Origin: Oscheius onirici
Taxonomy: Eukaryota; Nematoda; Chromadorea; Rhabditida; Rhabditidae
Assembly (NCBI GenBank): GCA_932521025.1
Contig: OW051473.1
Coordinates: 10,912,001 to 10,976,000 of the forward strand
Reading direction: 5' to 3'
DNA: 64,000 nucleotides
The notes beneath the pieces were generated by a model. The model saw only the letters and a program-made list of their open reading frames with translations. It searched no databases and was not told where the DNA came from. Made by a program: the position numbers and the translations under genes. This document shows positions 1 through 11,628 of this stretch, piece by piece; position 1 is the first letter of the stretch; each line of letters starts with the position of its first letter.

Positions 1-1367
1 TGACGCCTTCATCGAAATTCGTGATGTCGGCAGTGTGGCTAAGTGTCAGCATCCTGCCTGTGCACAACACGAACATGACAAAAAGGTAGTTTTTTCAGCA
101 TTTTTTTTCAAATTACCACTGATTTCAGACCCTGAGGTACTGTGGCGAAATACCTTTCATCCGACACGTTTCCAACACCATGGCTCTCCAAATCACGACC
201 TCTTCAAGAATTCAAGTCGATGCAAGCTCATTTTTCCAGCTGGAGTACCATCTCTTACCAGGTATTACTGTACTTTACTCAAAATCGATGAATAGGCTGC
301 AACCGTACCATCAATGCAACAGAGAATAAGTCTGGAAGAATCACGAGTCCAAACTATCCAAATCCGTACGATCTCAATTCAACGTGTGTAACAACCCTGC
401 AGGCGGGAGGAGGTCTAATTGTTATGGTGGCTTTCCGGTACGTCTGAATACGCAAAAAACTGATGCAGAATTCCAGCGATTTCCGTCTGGAACAAGGCCG
501 ACCCCTTTTCTATGCTCCATTGAACAAGACAAAGTACTCGTTATCTGCTGGACGTCTCACCTACCGTATTCCCAAATGCGATCACGATTTTGTCTACGTT
601 AGTGACTATAACCCACAATTAATTTACTTTAACAGATTTACGAAGGAGTTTACACCCAAGACGCCAAAATGTTCTGCGGAAACGGTCTTCCACCAGTCTT
701 CTTGACCCAAACCAATCTGTCTATCATGCTCCTGTCCGACTACAGTGTTAATACCGCGGGATACGATGCCACTTACTTTACTGGAAGATATAACGCCGGT
801 AGGCAAGAGCGTAAGACAAAGAACGAAAATATTGTTTCCAGTGGCCAGAACGTATGTTTTCGCGGCAAACTACGACGTCAGTGGAGTCATATCAAATATC
901 GGCTATCCTAATGGTTATAACGATTCAACAGCTCAAAAGTAGGGAAAATTTTGACAGCAAAACGTTTTTCAGATGGGCAGTAGAGCCGCCTAACGGTCAC
1001 AGTTGTATCTTCGACGTCGCCGTACTTTCTCTTGCAACCGGACCAAATGACGAATCTTGTGTTTTACAAGGTTAAAATTTCCTTTAAAGATTCTCAGTTA
1101 AATTTTTAGAAGAATACCTGCTGATTCAGCACAAAGACGGAGATGGCGCCAAAGGCATTGTTTCACAAAAAGTTAGAAGCTGCTCACATGTAAGAAGCCA
1201 TGTAAAATACAAAAAAACCGTTTTAGTCTGCTCCCATGAAGTTCACGGTTGAACCAGGAATCAAAAGACGTGTCGCCTTCAGCTTTGTTTCCGACGCCAT
1301 TTCTACGAACAACGGTATCGGCTTCCGAGTAACTTGGGATTGTCATCTCGAAAATTTCGAGTCCTAG
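1..1367 (+). CDS. CUB-domain secreted or surface protein, 3' part
   Basis: The gene enters the window already coding, so its 5' end is missing. About nine exons can be joined in frame with introns of about 34-41 bases, for example 86-128, 262-295 and 438-476, and the stop is TAG at 1365-1367. The translation holds two CUB-like modules. One starts around CNRTINATENKSGRITSPNY (about 296 onward), with the typical G-x-I-x-SPNYP motif and later CDHDFVY and FCGNG. A partial one precedes it (LRYCGEIPF), and a second G-x-I-x-x-GYPNGY start lies near 885-925. CUB domains are extracellular beta-sandwich modules that bind proteins or Ca2+. No enzyme domain is visible in the part seen, so substrate and partners are unknown. 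No canonical AATAAA was seen soon after the stop. Confidence 0.75.
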
Positions 1368-1571
1368 ACCTATTTCGTAAACCATTGCGTTGACTAATGA
1401 ATATTTTGGTTCCTTCTCCCATGGCAGTTGTCTCTTAAATTTCATTCACGATGAGTCATTCGCCAGAAGTGTACGCTAACCTAGACAAAGTCGGTCCAAC
1501 ACTCACGTTTCACGTGTTCTCGACCTCTTGTTATGCTGACAGCTGTTCTTGTGTATAAGAAGGGGGTGGGC

Positions 1572-2817
1572 ATGGAGCAGCGTCCCAGAGCACCCATCAT
1601 GTTGCCGCTGCTTGCTGTTCTTCTTCTCACTGCTCCCGTAAGGAGCTATGTTTTCACCTGTCTGGACGACTGCGAGTGTGACACCGAAGACGAAGTGGTG
1701 CACTGTCATAATGGAGACAGGACCGAGCTCGTACTACCAGCAGGTAAGAATATCTGTGGAGGGACTAACAGGAGACGCTTTAACGCTCTGGCTTTGAGAA
1801 AACGTAAAAAACTATTCTTAAGCCTTCTATGAAACCTTTTCTAAAGAATCTTAAGTTTTTTAACAGGCTCTTAGCCGACTCTTGTCCCATACAATGTTGA
1901 ATCCTAAAAGAATGTTACTTGATCTAAAGTTCTCAGTCGGAACGCCTGGAAGAAGCTTGAAGGTCCTATGTCAGGTGTTCTTTCTTTTCTCAACCAAGGT
2001 GTCCAAAAGCTCCAACAGAACGATTGGTTGGTCTTCCGATTTAAAAATATTGTGATCCGACAGCCGATACTGAAAGTGCATAAGTGAATCAGAAGGACCT
2101 AGAGACCATATGTTCATCAAAACAACCTAGAAGAAAAACGCCCGTGATCGTAAATAAAAACATTTTTCAGGACAACGTCTTCGTGGATTCCCTGTCATTG
2201 GACTAACTTACAACAAGATTGTCTCCCTTCCTAATGAAGCTACTCTCCTGAACAAATTTCCCGACCTTAAAGTAAGAGCCGCAAACTTCTGATTTTAAGT
2301 TGTTCAGATCGTCGATGTGGAAAGAAATCCCGACTTTAACTGCAGCACTCTCGAACAGTACGACCGCGTCAAAATCATTTCCGATTGCAACAAGAACATT
2401 ACCGAGATTGGAAAAGTTCCGAGAGCTTTCCGTCCCAGCAGAGTAGTTTTTTGAACGAGGTCCTAAAAATTTGACTTTTAAGGATTGCGACATGGCTTGC
2501 CAGGCCTCCAAGCACTACGACAAGCTTCACGAGTACGTCTTGACCCTCTGGGAAATTGTCAAGGAAAAATATGAAAACTTTGACATGGACGTAAGAAAAT
2601 GTCAAATTTAAGCACAAACCTGAGTTTTTAGACCACTCTTAAACAGATCCAGAAGTTCTTTACTGAAGTGGTTACCAAGATAAACAAGATGGGCAAGGAC
2701 ATTCATGCCTCATACAAGAGCAACTTCCATCCAAAAGATGTCAGCAGCCATCCTGAATCAGATGATCAGGTCGCCACCCCTGAGCCTGACCTCGTTCAGA
2801 TCAAGAAGGCTGAATAA
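1572..2817 (+). CDS. Small secreted protein with LRR N-cap-like start
   Basis: Five exons join in frame, with a first intron of about 430 bases ending in ttttcag near 2169 and later introns of about 35-41 bases. The N-terminus is a clear signal peptide (MLPLLAVLLLTAPVRS within the first 26 residues). It is followed by a cysteine cluster, CLDDCECDTEDEVVHCHN, like the LRRNT caps of secreted leucine-rich-repeat proteins, and then by one or two LRR-like strands (GLTYNKIVSLPNEATLL and IVDVERNPDFNC). The C-terminal half is charged and helical, with no recognised domain. The start at 1572 gives a compact signal peptide; an in-frame ATG at 1533 would add 13 residues. The stop TAA is at 2815-2817 and AATAAA at 2848-2853. 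Function is unknown; an extracellular binding role is inferred only from the fold hints. Confidence 0.7.
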
Positions 2818-3799
2818 ATCACTGTAATATAGATTGTTTGAAGGTCCAATAAACTGTACACTTTTACAAGTTTCTGAACAATCTATAGACATTTTCTCAA
2901 GATTGCAAAAGTTTTCTAACTTCTCCAAAACATGATGGTAATCTGGACCGTAAACTAGGCACTCACTGGCTATAAAGCTTGTTTTCCAAAGTTTGACGGC
3001 GATTGTGACAATCTTGGCTATACTTCTCCCTTCGATAGTCTATACCCTTTTTTCACCCATAGTGTCTCCACAAAATAGAGACAAAAATTACCGGGCTCAG
3101 GAGTCGCGGCGAGACCTAGGCTTCACTACTATTTTGATAAACAACAAAAGTTAATTTTTTACGGGATTACAATGTATATCTTCCTTTTGTTAACTACTAG
3201 CAGTTCTCTGTGAAAGCTGTAATTCATAAATGTTGGAATCAAGCATTTATGAAACTTTGTGGTAATTTATCGGCGGGGCTAAAACTATTTGTGTTGCGCC
3301 GTTCTAATCTCTATACTGAGTACAACCACTGTCTTTCTAAAAATGAAATTGTTTTAATCAATTATCAGAAGTTTAATTTGGTCCTGCCAATCTGTTTAAC
3401 ACAGGGTCAATATAGATAGTTTAACACAGCGGTACCCAGAGATTCTAGTGATAGACCATGATCGAGCTAGAATGAGATTTACGAAACAGGTAGGGGAGAG
3501 AGCAGGAGCAATACTGCTTGGCGCAAGGGTTTCGGCCTGACTCATTCTCATGTCAGTTTTTTTTAACAGACAGTCTGGTTCACATTGAACAAACGCAGAA
3601 GTACAACCAAATTCATTTATCACCGAGAATCTCGTTACTGGTATGCAGGGAATGTATTACTTGGTGAACAACTCGTAATTGTGTTAAATGAAATGCCATT
3701 GAAACAACCGGTTAAGCTCCGAGATGGCTAACAACGTGAGATAATCTTATTCGTCCAGTGATGCCCTTCTTGTCAACAAGGCGAATCTGAAGGATGCCT
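2818..3799. other. Intergenic region, convergent gene ends
   Basis: This separates the plus-strand LRR-like gene from the 3' end of the minus-strand calpain gene. It holds the AATAAA at 2848-2853 and one copy of a dispersed repeat at 3429-3497. The open frames here are short, show no domain and lack splice support, so no gene is called. Confidence 0.6.
3429..3497 (+). repeat. Dispersed short repeat, copy A
   Basis: It begins GCGGTACCCAGAGATTCTAG and continues with a GACCATGATCG block, then a CTAG-containing and GTAGGG-like stretch. The same opening is found at 45554 and 60295. Copies A and C also share the GACCATGATCG block and the following 25 or so bases. No flanking target duplication was recognised, so the class is unknown. 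Confidence 0.6.
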
Positions 3800-6700
3800 T
3801 CAGTTGAAGATTGAGCTTGTAGAATGGACGACAGTAATAGCTGGGGAAGGAAAGACAGGAAAGTGTGGTACACCTTCTTCAAGCAACGGACGACGAGTAG
3901 TGGACATCTGAGACAAGGGATGGGTAAGCAGAATATACAATCACTTACGTTTAATTGATGCTGCACTGAATATCCTTGAGTATGCTCAAAATGAGTGAGA
4001 ATGATGATAATCTGTCTGCTGAGAGGTGGAACAACGTCAGCCACATCCAGGGCTCCCCGTGAAGAGAGTACATTATTGGAGCCAGAACATTGAGTTCTTA
4101 AAAGGATTCGTAACTAAAATCAAAGTATTTTCGTACCTGATATGAGCCCAGCGGTCTTCCAACAAGTTATCGACCATTAGAAGTAGACCACTGAACTTGT
4201 CGGACAAGTAGCGCGGAACGATTCCTGGCATAACCTGGTGTGTTGAGCCGTCTTTGAGAACAGTTTGGACTAGGGAGTCGGCATACATTCCTGGATTCGC
4301 TTCAACTTGGTCAGTGTAAATGGGACGGGAGCTGGAAACAAGCGGTTAAATTCTGACGCAAGATTCCATTTCTGTTTATCATATATTGGGTTTTAAAGCT
4401 TTAAATCTGCAGACACGATCAGTTATATAAACAGTGTCCAAGTTGCAAAAAATAAGAGCAAATCGTACCTGTGAACCACAATGCATCCATTAACTTTCTT
4501 CGCTCCAAGAGTGCTGAAGCTGTGACACAGGACAATGTACTCGCCGCTACTGAGAAAGATATCCCCTAAATACTCTTTTTTATTGAGCTAAAAACACTTT
4601 ACCTGTTGTAACAGATCCATCTACCTTCCTCGGTGAGCGGATCATAAGCTCTCCCACAGTCTCATTCGGGTTCATGCGATGCACACAGATCATCAGGTCG
4701 ATCTAGATGAGTAAATTTAAAAGAACAAACCATGAACTAACCAAATCGTGCTGAACTCTTGAACCGCTTTGAAACAACGTGAAACACAGCTCTGTGGGGT
4801 CTTCGACAAAGAATCTGACTGTCCTGTCCCATTCGTCGTGGATTCTTCCAAGTTTGACTGACAGGCGTAGCTCTGACCAGCCACAATGGGTCCGGATTCG
4901 GGCAATGTCAACGGCATCAAAGTGCTCCACAAAATCGTCAAACGTCATCCAAAAGGCTCCTGTTTGGAAGCCTTGATCTCCACTGAACAGCTTTCTTTTC
5001 AGAGCGGGATCCCAACGTGCCCAACTGTCAGAGAATGCTCCGTTCCAGACAAATGTTCCCCAAGGATTTCGGATTCTCAGAAGCCTGAAAATGGGAAATT
5101 AAAGGCAAGGGCAGATCTTACTTAAGATCTCCTTCTTGTCGGACGTCTAGGATAGAGTAGGCATGTCTCACCAGCAGGCCTTTCGCTTTATATGCATTTG
5201 CGTCAACTTCACGAGTTCCAGAGCCACAACTGCATCCCATGACGAAGCTGGCTTCCCTGAATCAAGATTTTTTTTAAATACAAGGAAAAAATACCTAGAA
5301 CTTAGAAGTTGAGCCCAAAGCATGTGCATTTCCGTCTCATTTTGGAGCTTCTCAATCGAAATTTGTTCACACGGAGCTCCAGTCAGCATGGCCAGTCCTT
5401 CGATGGTACGACCGCCGACCAGCTTGGAGTAGTTTCCAAGCTGTTTCGCTATGACTTTTTCTATTAAAGGTACCCATAGCTAAATAAATTTTTGGGAAAA
5501 TTTCCTTAAAAATTTGCCTGATTCTTCCGTCCTACAGCAAAAGCCATTGCTCTGCTATGAGGTCGACATGGGAAGAAATCATCAACCACAGAAACTTTCC
5601 ACTCTCCATCAATACATATTCTGAAACAGTCCTTTAATTGGAACAAGATACTTTTACCTCAGTTGATAAGCTCCTATCGGAGAGTATTCCCTAGTGAGAA
5701 AAATCTGCATGAGGATATCCGGTCGTTCTGCTATCAGAGCCATGGCTGATAAGAGCCAACAGTCACCAAGCACCCCTAAGAAATTGATTTTCAAGAGTAA
5801 CTTTTCTCACCTTGTTCGATGTCAGAAGGCTGTGGGTCTCGAAAGACTGCCCAATTGAACATTCTACCGTCTCTTGTGAAAATATCTTGGGGTCTGAGCC
5901 AAGAAAACGTCTGAGGCAGTTCTCCAACCACAGCATCTTGCCTGTTCCGTTTAAGTTCGCCTATCGAAGCGAGTGTGTGAGGAAAACGGTCGTCAATGAA
6001 GTTTGTTTTGGCTTGTCTGAAAAAGACTATTTAAGTCCAAAAATATACAAAAAAAAGATACCTGCACATGGTCGTGATGTGATCGTATTCTTCCATAGCT
6101 TTGACAGTATCTCTCTGCTCGACTTCTTCCATGATCTGGGAATAAAATCCGTTGCCGAGAGGCGCGGCAGCATTTTCCATCCTTTTTGTTCGTTTTCGCT
6201 TAGAACCTACAAAGAATCTTGTTTTTTGTGTATCTAGTTCGCCAATTTCAAACTGCACTCGAAAAATGCTTACCAATTTCTCGTATGATTCCACATCCTG
6301 CACATTGCGTTTCCGGCAGTTTGTTGATACTATAGCATCTTTTACACATCCAGTTCATGGTATAGTCGAAGTCTTAATGGAAAATTTAGCTAGAACACTA
6401 AAAAAATTTACCTTTGGGAGGAAAATTCGGAGCTGGAGGCCTTGGAGGAGCTGGCCTGGGTGGCGGAGCAGGAGGCCGGACGACTGCTGAAACACGAGAC
6501 TAAAAATGGGAATGCTGACAAATCCCGAGCGTTATGAAAGAGCATCCTTGACAACCGTGTACACAAAATGACAAAAGACTCTTACCTCCTGCCGCATATT
6601 GTGGAGAATTTGAACTAGAGGGAAAGGAAAAAATCTCACAGACCGCATTTGATAAGTCTTCGACTGAAATTTGTCTTTAAAAAACATAAAAACTCAAAAA

Positions 6701-6844
6701 CTTACTTGGTTTTGCGATAATTTTCGGCAGAAAATTCCTCCTTTCCTTCTCGAAGAGGTAGGGATTCTTGGCTCCACAGGCATTGCAATTTGGCGTCTTT
6801 GTGTCATTGGCGAGGGTACATTGCACACAGGACCATGTCACCAT
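3800..6844 (-). CDS. Calpain-15 / small optic lobes (SOL)-type calpain
   Basis: This is an intracellular cysteine protease of the SOL calpain branch. The N-terminus has two RanBP2-type zinc fingers: [19 protein letters not shown] then CGAKNP, and NWMCKRC...CAGCG. A proline-rich linker lies between them (about 6420-6480). The CysPc domain follows with the active cysteine in GDCWLL, the histidine in HAYSILDV and the asparagine in RNPWG, so the triad is complete. The C-terminal part resembles the SOH region, including [18 protein letters not shown] dozen or so short introns join in frame. The start ATG at 6844-6842 sits one base after a tttttag acceptor. The stop TGA is at 3802-3800. The predicted protein, roughly 800 residues, is shorter than mammalian calpain-15. 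Family knowledge supports a protease that may act on ubiquitinated or regulatory targets; the substrate is unknown. Confidence 0.9.
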
Positions 6845-6845
6845 T

Positions 6846-6852
6846 CTAAAAA
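6846..6852 (-). promoter_or_regulatory. Splice acceptor one base before calpain ATG
   Basis: Read on the minus strand this is tttttag, directly followed by A-ATG of the calpain gene. An acceptor this close to the start suggests a trans-splice site for a spliced leader, or a 5'UTR intron. Confidence 0.5.
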
Positions 6853-8372
6853 TCGATTTTTTATCCCAGCGCGGGTCAAATTAGAGGGGGAAACGGAGAG
6901 AAATCTTCTCCGAACAGCTGGTTGGAAACATGTATATGCCGAAATGTTTGCTTAAGGCTGACTCAGTCGAGAAGCAGGTCAATATGAGAACACCCTCGTC
7001 AAGAGGAATAGATTCAAATTAGTGACTTGTTGCGCTACCTAAAAAAGCAGGATTTTGTGATCTTTCGTTGCAATGAGAAAAGCTGATAAGGGAAAAAGTG
7101 GTAACTTCAAGTTTTGCATTGGTGATTCATCTCCCCTCGAGCGGGAGACGTCAGGTATCAAAACAGTGCGACGAATCATCAAAACTACTGGAAATATACC
7201 TGGTGAACAATCGAGGGACTTTTATATATATTGAGCGTAAATATTTGAAAAATGTTTGAATTTTTCGATTGAAATACTGCAAATTGTCTGAAAAGTGCAG
7301 TTAAACCGGTATATAACAAACAGGTTATGGGTTATATTATGATAGGTATCCAGCAGTGCTAGGACTAGGCGGGAACCTTATGATTCGATACCGGCGGAAG
7401 AGGTGCGAGACCCGTGCGCAAAGTCAATTTGTTTACGATAGCCTTATCAGCGGGGCCCCACTCCCTATGTCCAAATGACGGGTGATAGTAGATCTAGAGC
7501 TTTTTCACTTCCGATTTGAGGAAGAGAAGGTAAACCGAAAAAAAGAACGGTACTTTTTTACCTTTATGGCTGATGAGAGCAGAAGTAGAATGGCTTAACT
7601 GAAAAAAACTATTGGACAACGACAGACTGTTTCTAACAGGATTTCTTGATTCTGATTTTATCTGAACTTAGATCACGAGTTAAATTTGCAAAAAGTCAAG
7701 GCTATAGGTTTCGTTGATAGCGTCAGAAGAGACAGAATTCCACTGCCCTCAGAATGGTACTAGACTCAGAATATCAACCGGAATAATGGTGTCTGTTCCG
7801 ATTCCTATTCATCCGATCGCGAGTCCGTACAATTCATTTCAATCTCACTATATCAGTTTGTCATAGAAATCAAAGATGTTGTTGACTATATGTTCTCTAG
7901 ATGTTCTGTCTAGACCAGTCTCTTTTCAAAGGAACATGTGTAAGCCGCCCAAAGACAACCGGAGGTCTCTCACCAATTGCTACATGTGACTCTGGTGACG
8001 TTTTATTCGTCGACCATCTTCTCTCGCTGAAATGAGCTTCCCCGCTGTGCCCTACAATAACTAGTAAAAGACGAAATCGAAAAACAATAGTGAAAGCAGA
8101 CGATTGCGCAACAAGTGGATTGGCTAGTTGGATCGAAAGGTGATCGGAACGGATATCTCCGCACTCTTAAACGATTATAGCTTCGCAACAGCCTGAAAGT
8201 TTTCCTGCCTGATCTCCGCTCAGAGAGAGTAGACATTTTCCCTTGTATAGTTGTCGTAATTTTCTCTTTGCCGCAATTCGCGCGACCCGTTTCAAGTTCA
8301 CAGGGGCGGGTTTGCCGAAGGTGATTGCGGCACAGCTCCAGTGTCACTCGGCAACGAAGACAACGAGACAAG
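6853..8372. other. Divergent intergenic region
   Basis: It lies between the divergent calpain (minus) and SEC14-like (plus) genes and should contain both promoters. No gene, repeat family or recognisable core promoter element was identified. A minus-strand open frame at 8003-8371 overlaps the SEC14-like 5' end and has no domain. Confidence 0.5.
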
Positions 8373-9929
8373 ATGCCACCGTCTGCGGAAGTTGTTGGAA
8401 AGCTTCATGACGATGACAGAGCCAAAGTTTCTGAAGTAAGTCCTGCTTTTCTTCAACAACAAGCCATTCAGCTAAGAGATTCGTGTAAAGACGTCTTGAC
8501 GCCTTTTTACGATACTGATTTCAACCTCCTTCGCTGGCTGCAATCCTGTGATTTCAATGTGTCAAAATCTGCTTACTTAATGAGGTAAACTTAAGATAAC
8601 ACTTCTTTAAATCAGTTCAGAAAACATTTGAAATGGAGAAGAGAAAGAAATCTTGACACTGATTGTTCTGGTCTACAGCGTAGTGCGGTAAGAATATCCT
8701 TTAGCTTAATAACAACAGTTTAAGGTGACGGAAAAATACGCACCACTTTCCATTATTGGCCCCAATCGGCCCAATGGCGACAGAATTATTTTGATTGATA
8801 GAGCAGGTTTGAAAATAAACATTTGGCATTGAAAATTTTCTAGGAAGGATTGATGTTGGAGGCGTAATGAAGTCGGTACAGCCGACGGAATACGTTCACC
8901 AGCAGTTTCTAAACTTTGAAAAGATTACAAGGCTTTTTATGCAGCTCGAAGCAAAAACGGGAAGACAAGCCAATTCTTACTACATTTTTGATATGGAAGG
9001 ACTCAGCTTCGATCCATCACTGTTACCAGTGGTCGCCGGTGAGCTACTTAAAAACTCGCCTTAACGATTTTAGGTCCATTTCGGGTAACGTGGCAGTTGA
9101 CCGGAACGCATTATCGCGAATACATTGACAAGTTTATCGTGGTCAACGCTCCGGCCTACATTAACGTCTTGTGGTCAGCGTTAAGTCCCTTTATTCCGGA
9201 ACAGTCCAAAAACAAGATTATCTTCACTGGCAAAGACTGGAAAGAACAACTTCTAGAACTTTGTGACCCATCCTGTCTGCCAGTCAGTTACGGAGGAACC
9301 ATTGCCGACGAGATTTGCTTAAAGTAAGGGAATCAGAGAAAAGTACTTAGACAACTTTAGGGAAGTCCTACCAGTACCAAAAGACTTGTTCTGGAAGCCG
9401 AGACCCGACTTTCCTCAGCCCAATGAGCTTCACAAAGTGTCCATATCTGCAGGTTTGATCCACGTGAACTGTCTCTCAACAATGCTTCAGGGAAAACCCG
9501 AGTCTTGAGCTACTATGTTGAGAAGAGACAGAAACTCAAAATCTACTCGATGAACGACTCTGACATCACATTTTCTCTCATGTTCTCAAAAGAAAATGTA
9601 GGTCAAGTTTGTGCTTTTATTTGTTTTCAATTTTGAGAAAAAGTGAGCAAAATTTGATTTTCAGGGTGCGGCTGAGGACGAGATGGAGTCCTGCTATCCA
9701 GCTATACCCAAATGTGGCCTCCCCGCGATGGACGTCTTTGACTATTTCTGTGAACATCCTGGCTACTATCACGTGAAGTGAGTGAAATCTTCCTACTCTT
9801 CAAATTTTTAAACCTAGACTGACGAACGAAGCAGCCTGGCTCCTACCGACTTCCTTCAAAATCATTGTTCACAACGATGAAGACAAAGAAATTGTTCCTC
9901 TCAACCACAAAGAAAAGTGGTACAAGTAA
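8373..9929 (+). CDS. SEC14-like protein with CRAL-TRIO and GOLD domains
   Basis: About nine exons join in frame. The N-terminal CRAL-TRIO-N helices contain FNLLRWLQSCDFNVSKS and LKWRRERNLD. The CRAL-TRIO lipid pocket follows, with SYYIFDMEGLS, KFIVVNAPAYINVLW and KIIFTGKDWKEQLLELCD. A C-terminal GOLD-type beta domain runs from about VLSYYVEKRQKLKIYS to NHKEKWYK. The order and length, about 390 residues, match SEC14L/CTG proteins, cytosolic carriers of phosphoinositides or other hydrophobic ligands that act at membranes and in trafficking. The start ATG at 8373 gives a short tail before the first helix; an in-frame ATG lies at 8325. The stop TAA is at 9927-9929 and AATAAA at 9960-9965. The ligand is not deducible. 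Confidence 0.9.
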
Positions 9930-10094
9930 TCATCTCCGCCATTTTCTGTACATATCTGTAATAAATCCGTCTGGCTTCTTTGTATTCGGCGGCGAAAGTC
10001 ATTCTCTCATGCCCATGAGACTGTCAGCTTGGTAGGTCGTCGTCTTCTTCAACGTAAGTTCCAATACAATAATTTCAACTTCCTACAGCTCAGA

Positions 10095-10580
10095 ATGAAC
10101 GATTATAACGATGTTCAAAGAATCCGTCAACAGCAGGACGATGAGTATCAGGGGAGTGTAGACAGAGATAGTGCCGAGGCTCATGAGCGGCATGAGAAGG
10201 AGCGCCAGAGAAAAGAGGCCAGAAGACTGTAACAGAAGAAGAAACAAGAGATGGTCAATAGGAAGAAGCTGTTAGCCAAGCACAACATATCTCCGTTCGG
10301 CTCGTCGCCCTGAACCGAGGCGGGAGATCTGAACAGGGTTCAGATTCGCTTTCCTACTGGAGACAGTTTTGTTGCCAAGTTCAATGCCTCTGATAGTTTG
10401 GAAGTTCTGTTTGAGACCGCATTCACTCATGAGAAATGTCCGGACTACGTTAAAATGTTCACCAGCTTTCCGAGAAAGTTTGGAAGTAATGACGTGGAGG
10501 CAGCACGGTACAAGCCAGCTGGAGCGTTTGAAGATCTTGGAACCAACTTTGTTGTAGTGATTCATGATTGTTTGGCTTAA
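10095..10580 (+). pseudogene. FAF1/FAF2-like UBX-domain fragment with two in-frame stops
   Basis: One reading frame runs the whole length and encodes the C-terminal part of a UBX protein. It has the RIRQQQDDEYQGSVDRD-like motif that precedes a charged helix in FAF-type proteins, then a UBX ubiquitin-like fold starting NRVQIRFPTGDSFVAKF. The frame is interrupted by TAA at 10230-10232 and TGA at 10311-10313, and it lacks the UAS/thioredoxin-like and UBA regions of the full family. UBX domains bind p97/CDC48. Both stops are one C-to-T change from Gln or Arg codons. The fragment lies about 165 bases downstream of the SEC14-like gene, and a second, more decayed copy is at 12518. A dead gene copy is the likely reading; a short protein from ATG 10398 could still be made. 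Confidence 0.7.
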
Positions 10581-11628
10581 AAATGAATTGATTTGTCATA
10601 GTTATATCTGTAAACAATGACGATTTTGGGCAAGAATAAAAAAGACAGAGTGAAGACCTGATCAGAACTCAGAGAGGGTTGGATTGGCATAAATTGAACG
10701 ATCTTGATAGCGGCTAGCTAACAAGTTGTCACACGGTTCTTGGCTGCATATTGAGTGACAGACGGTCAGAGGAGAACAGGTCGAGTTGTCCAGTCCATGT
10801 TGTCGTAGTACTGAAAATGCTAGGACTGCGGAAACCAATGAAGGAAACAGAAGATACTGTACAAATTTTACCCAAAGAGCTTTCGACCAGGTATTTTGGT
10901 TTGAAAGAAGGTATGTCTACCTATTTTGCGAGAAATTATAGTTCGAATTAAACGTAATACCAAAGTCTGCCCAGAAACAGTTCGACAAGAGTGGATATAG
11001 ATTCTGTTCAGTTTATGTTTAAAAGCCTCCCTCACCGTAATCCGGATGACTAACTATGGCGGTCTCCTCTTGTCTACGAGTTGTTTATCACATTTCTGAC
11101 CACTTGACCATCTGCCTTTCCCGAGTTTTTCGGCTCCCGAGAAAAGAAACCCCTTGTTCTTTTGCCACTCTGCCGCTACAAAAAGAAAGTCAGACGAACA
11201 CCTGCGCGCCCGGATGCTCTATGCAAATGCCTCAACTTCCGATTGTCATTGAACTATCATCCATTTCCTCCATTATGTTAATTCTCTTTTTTTAAACTGA
11301 TATTTACCTATACCAAGAAAAGGATTGGCCTAGAGGACTTTACCTATTGATCGTCTGAGAACATCATGCCGAGTTGTCCAGACCAAATTAGAGACTTCAG
11401 ACGTCATGAGAAACACTGTTACTTTCGTATTCAGGCCCCTTCCCACAACAAAAGTCTGTCTGACATGGAGATTTTCGAAGCAATTAGAATCATTTCCAGA
11501 TCAAGTCAAAAAGTTTTACTTCCATGGATCACCCTGGACCATCGACCGAACTGCAAGGCTTCGAACCAGACTGGGAGTTGCCCTTTGAGCGCTTTCAGAT
11601 AATTTTCAGTCCACATGGCTATTAGGCC
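10581..11628 (+). other. Region before kinase-like gene, possible 5' exons
   Basis: No confident gene. Open frames at 11366-11602 and 11406-11588 overlap. One contains a short MDHPGPSTELQGFEPDWELP stretch starting near 11523 that could be an upstream exon of the kinase-like gene, but a TAG stands directly before the ATG at 11629 in the kinase frame and no clean join was found. Confidence 0.35.

Noticed and set aside
8003-8371. 122-residue minus-strand open frame
   Set aside because: It overlaps the SEC14-like 5' end, has Arg/Ser/Cys-biased composition and no domain or splice support.
10230-10313. Readthrough or selenocysteine use at the UBX stops
   Set aside because: One stop is TAA and the other TGA, no selenocysteine element was seen, and the full-length domains are missing; gene decay is simpler.
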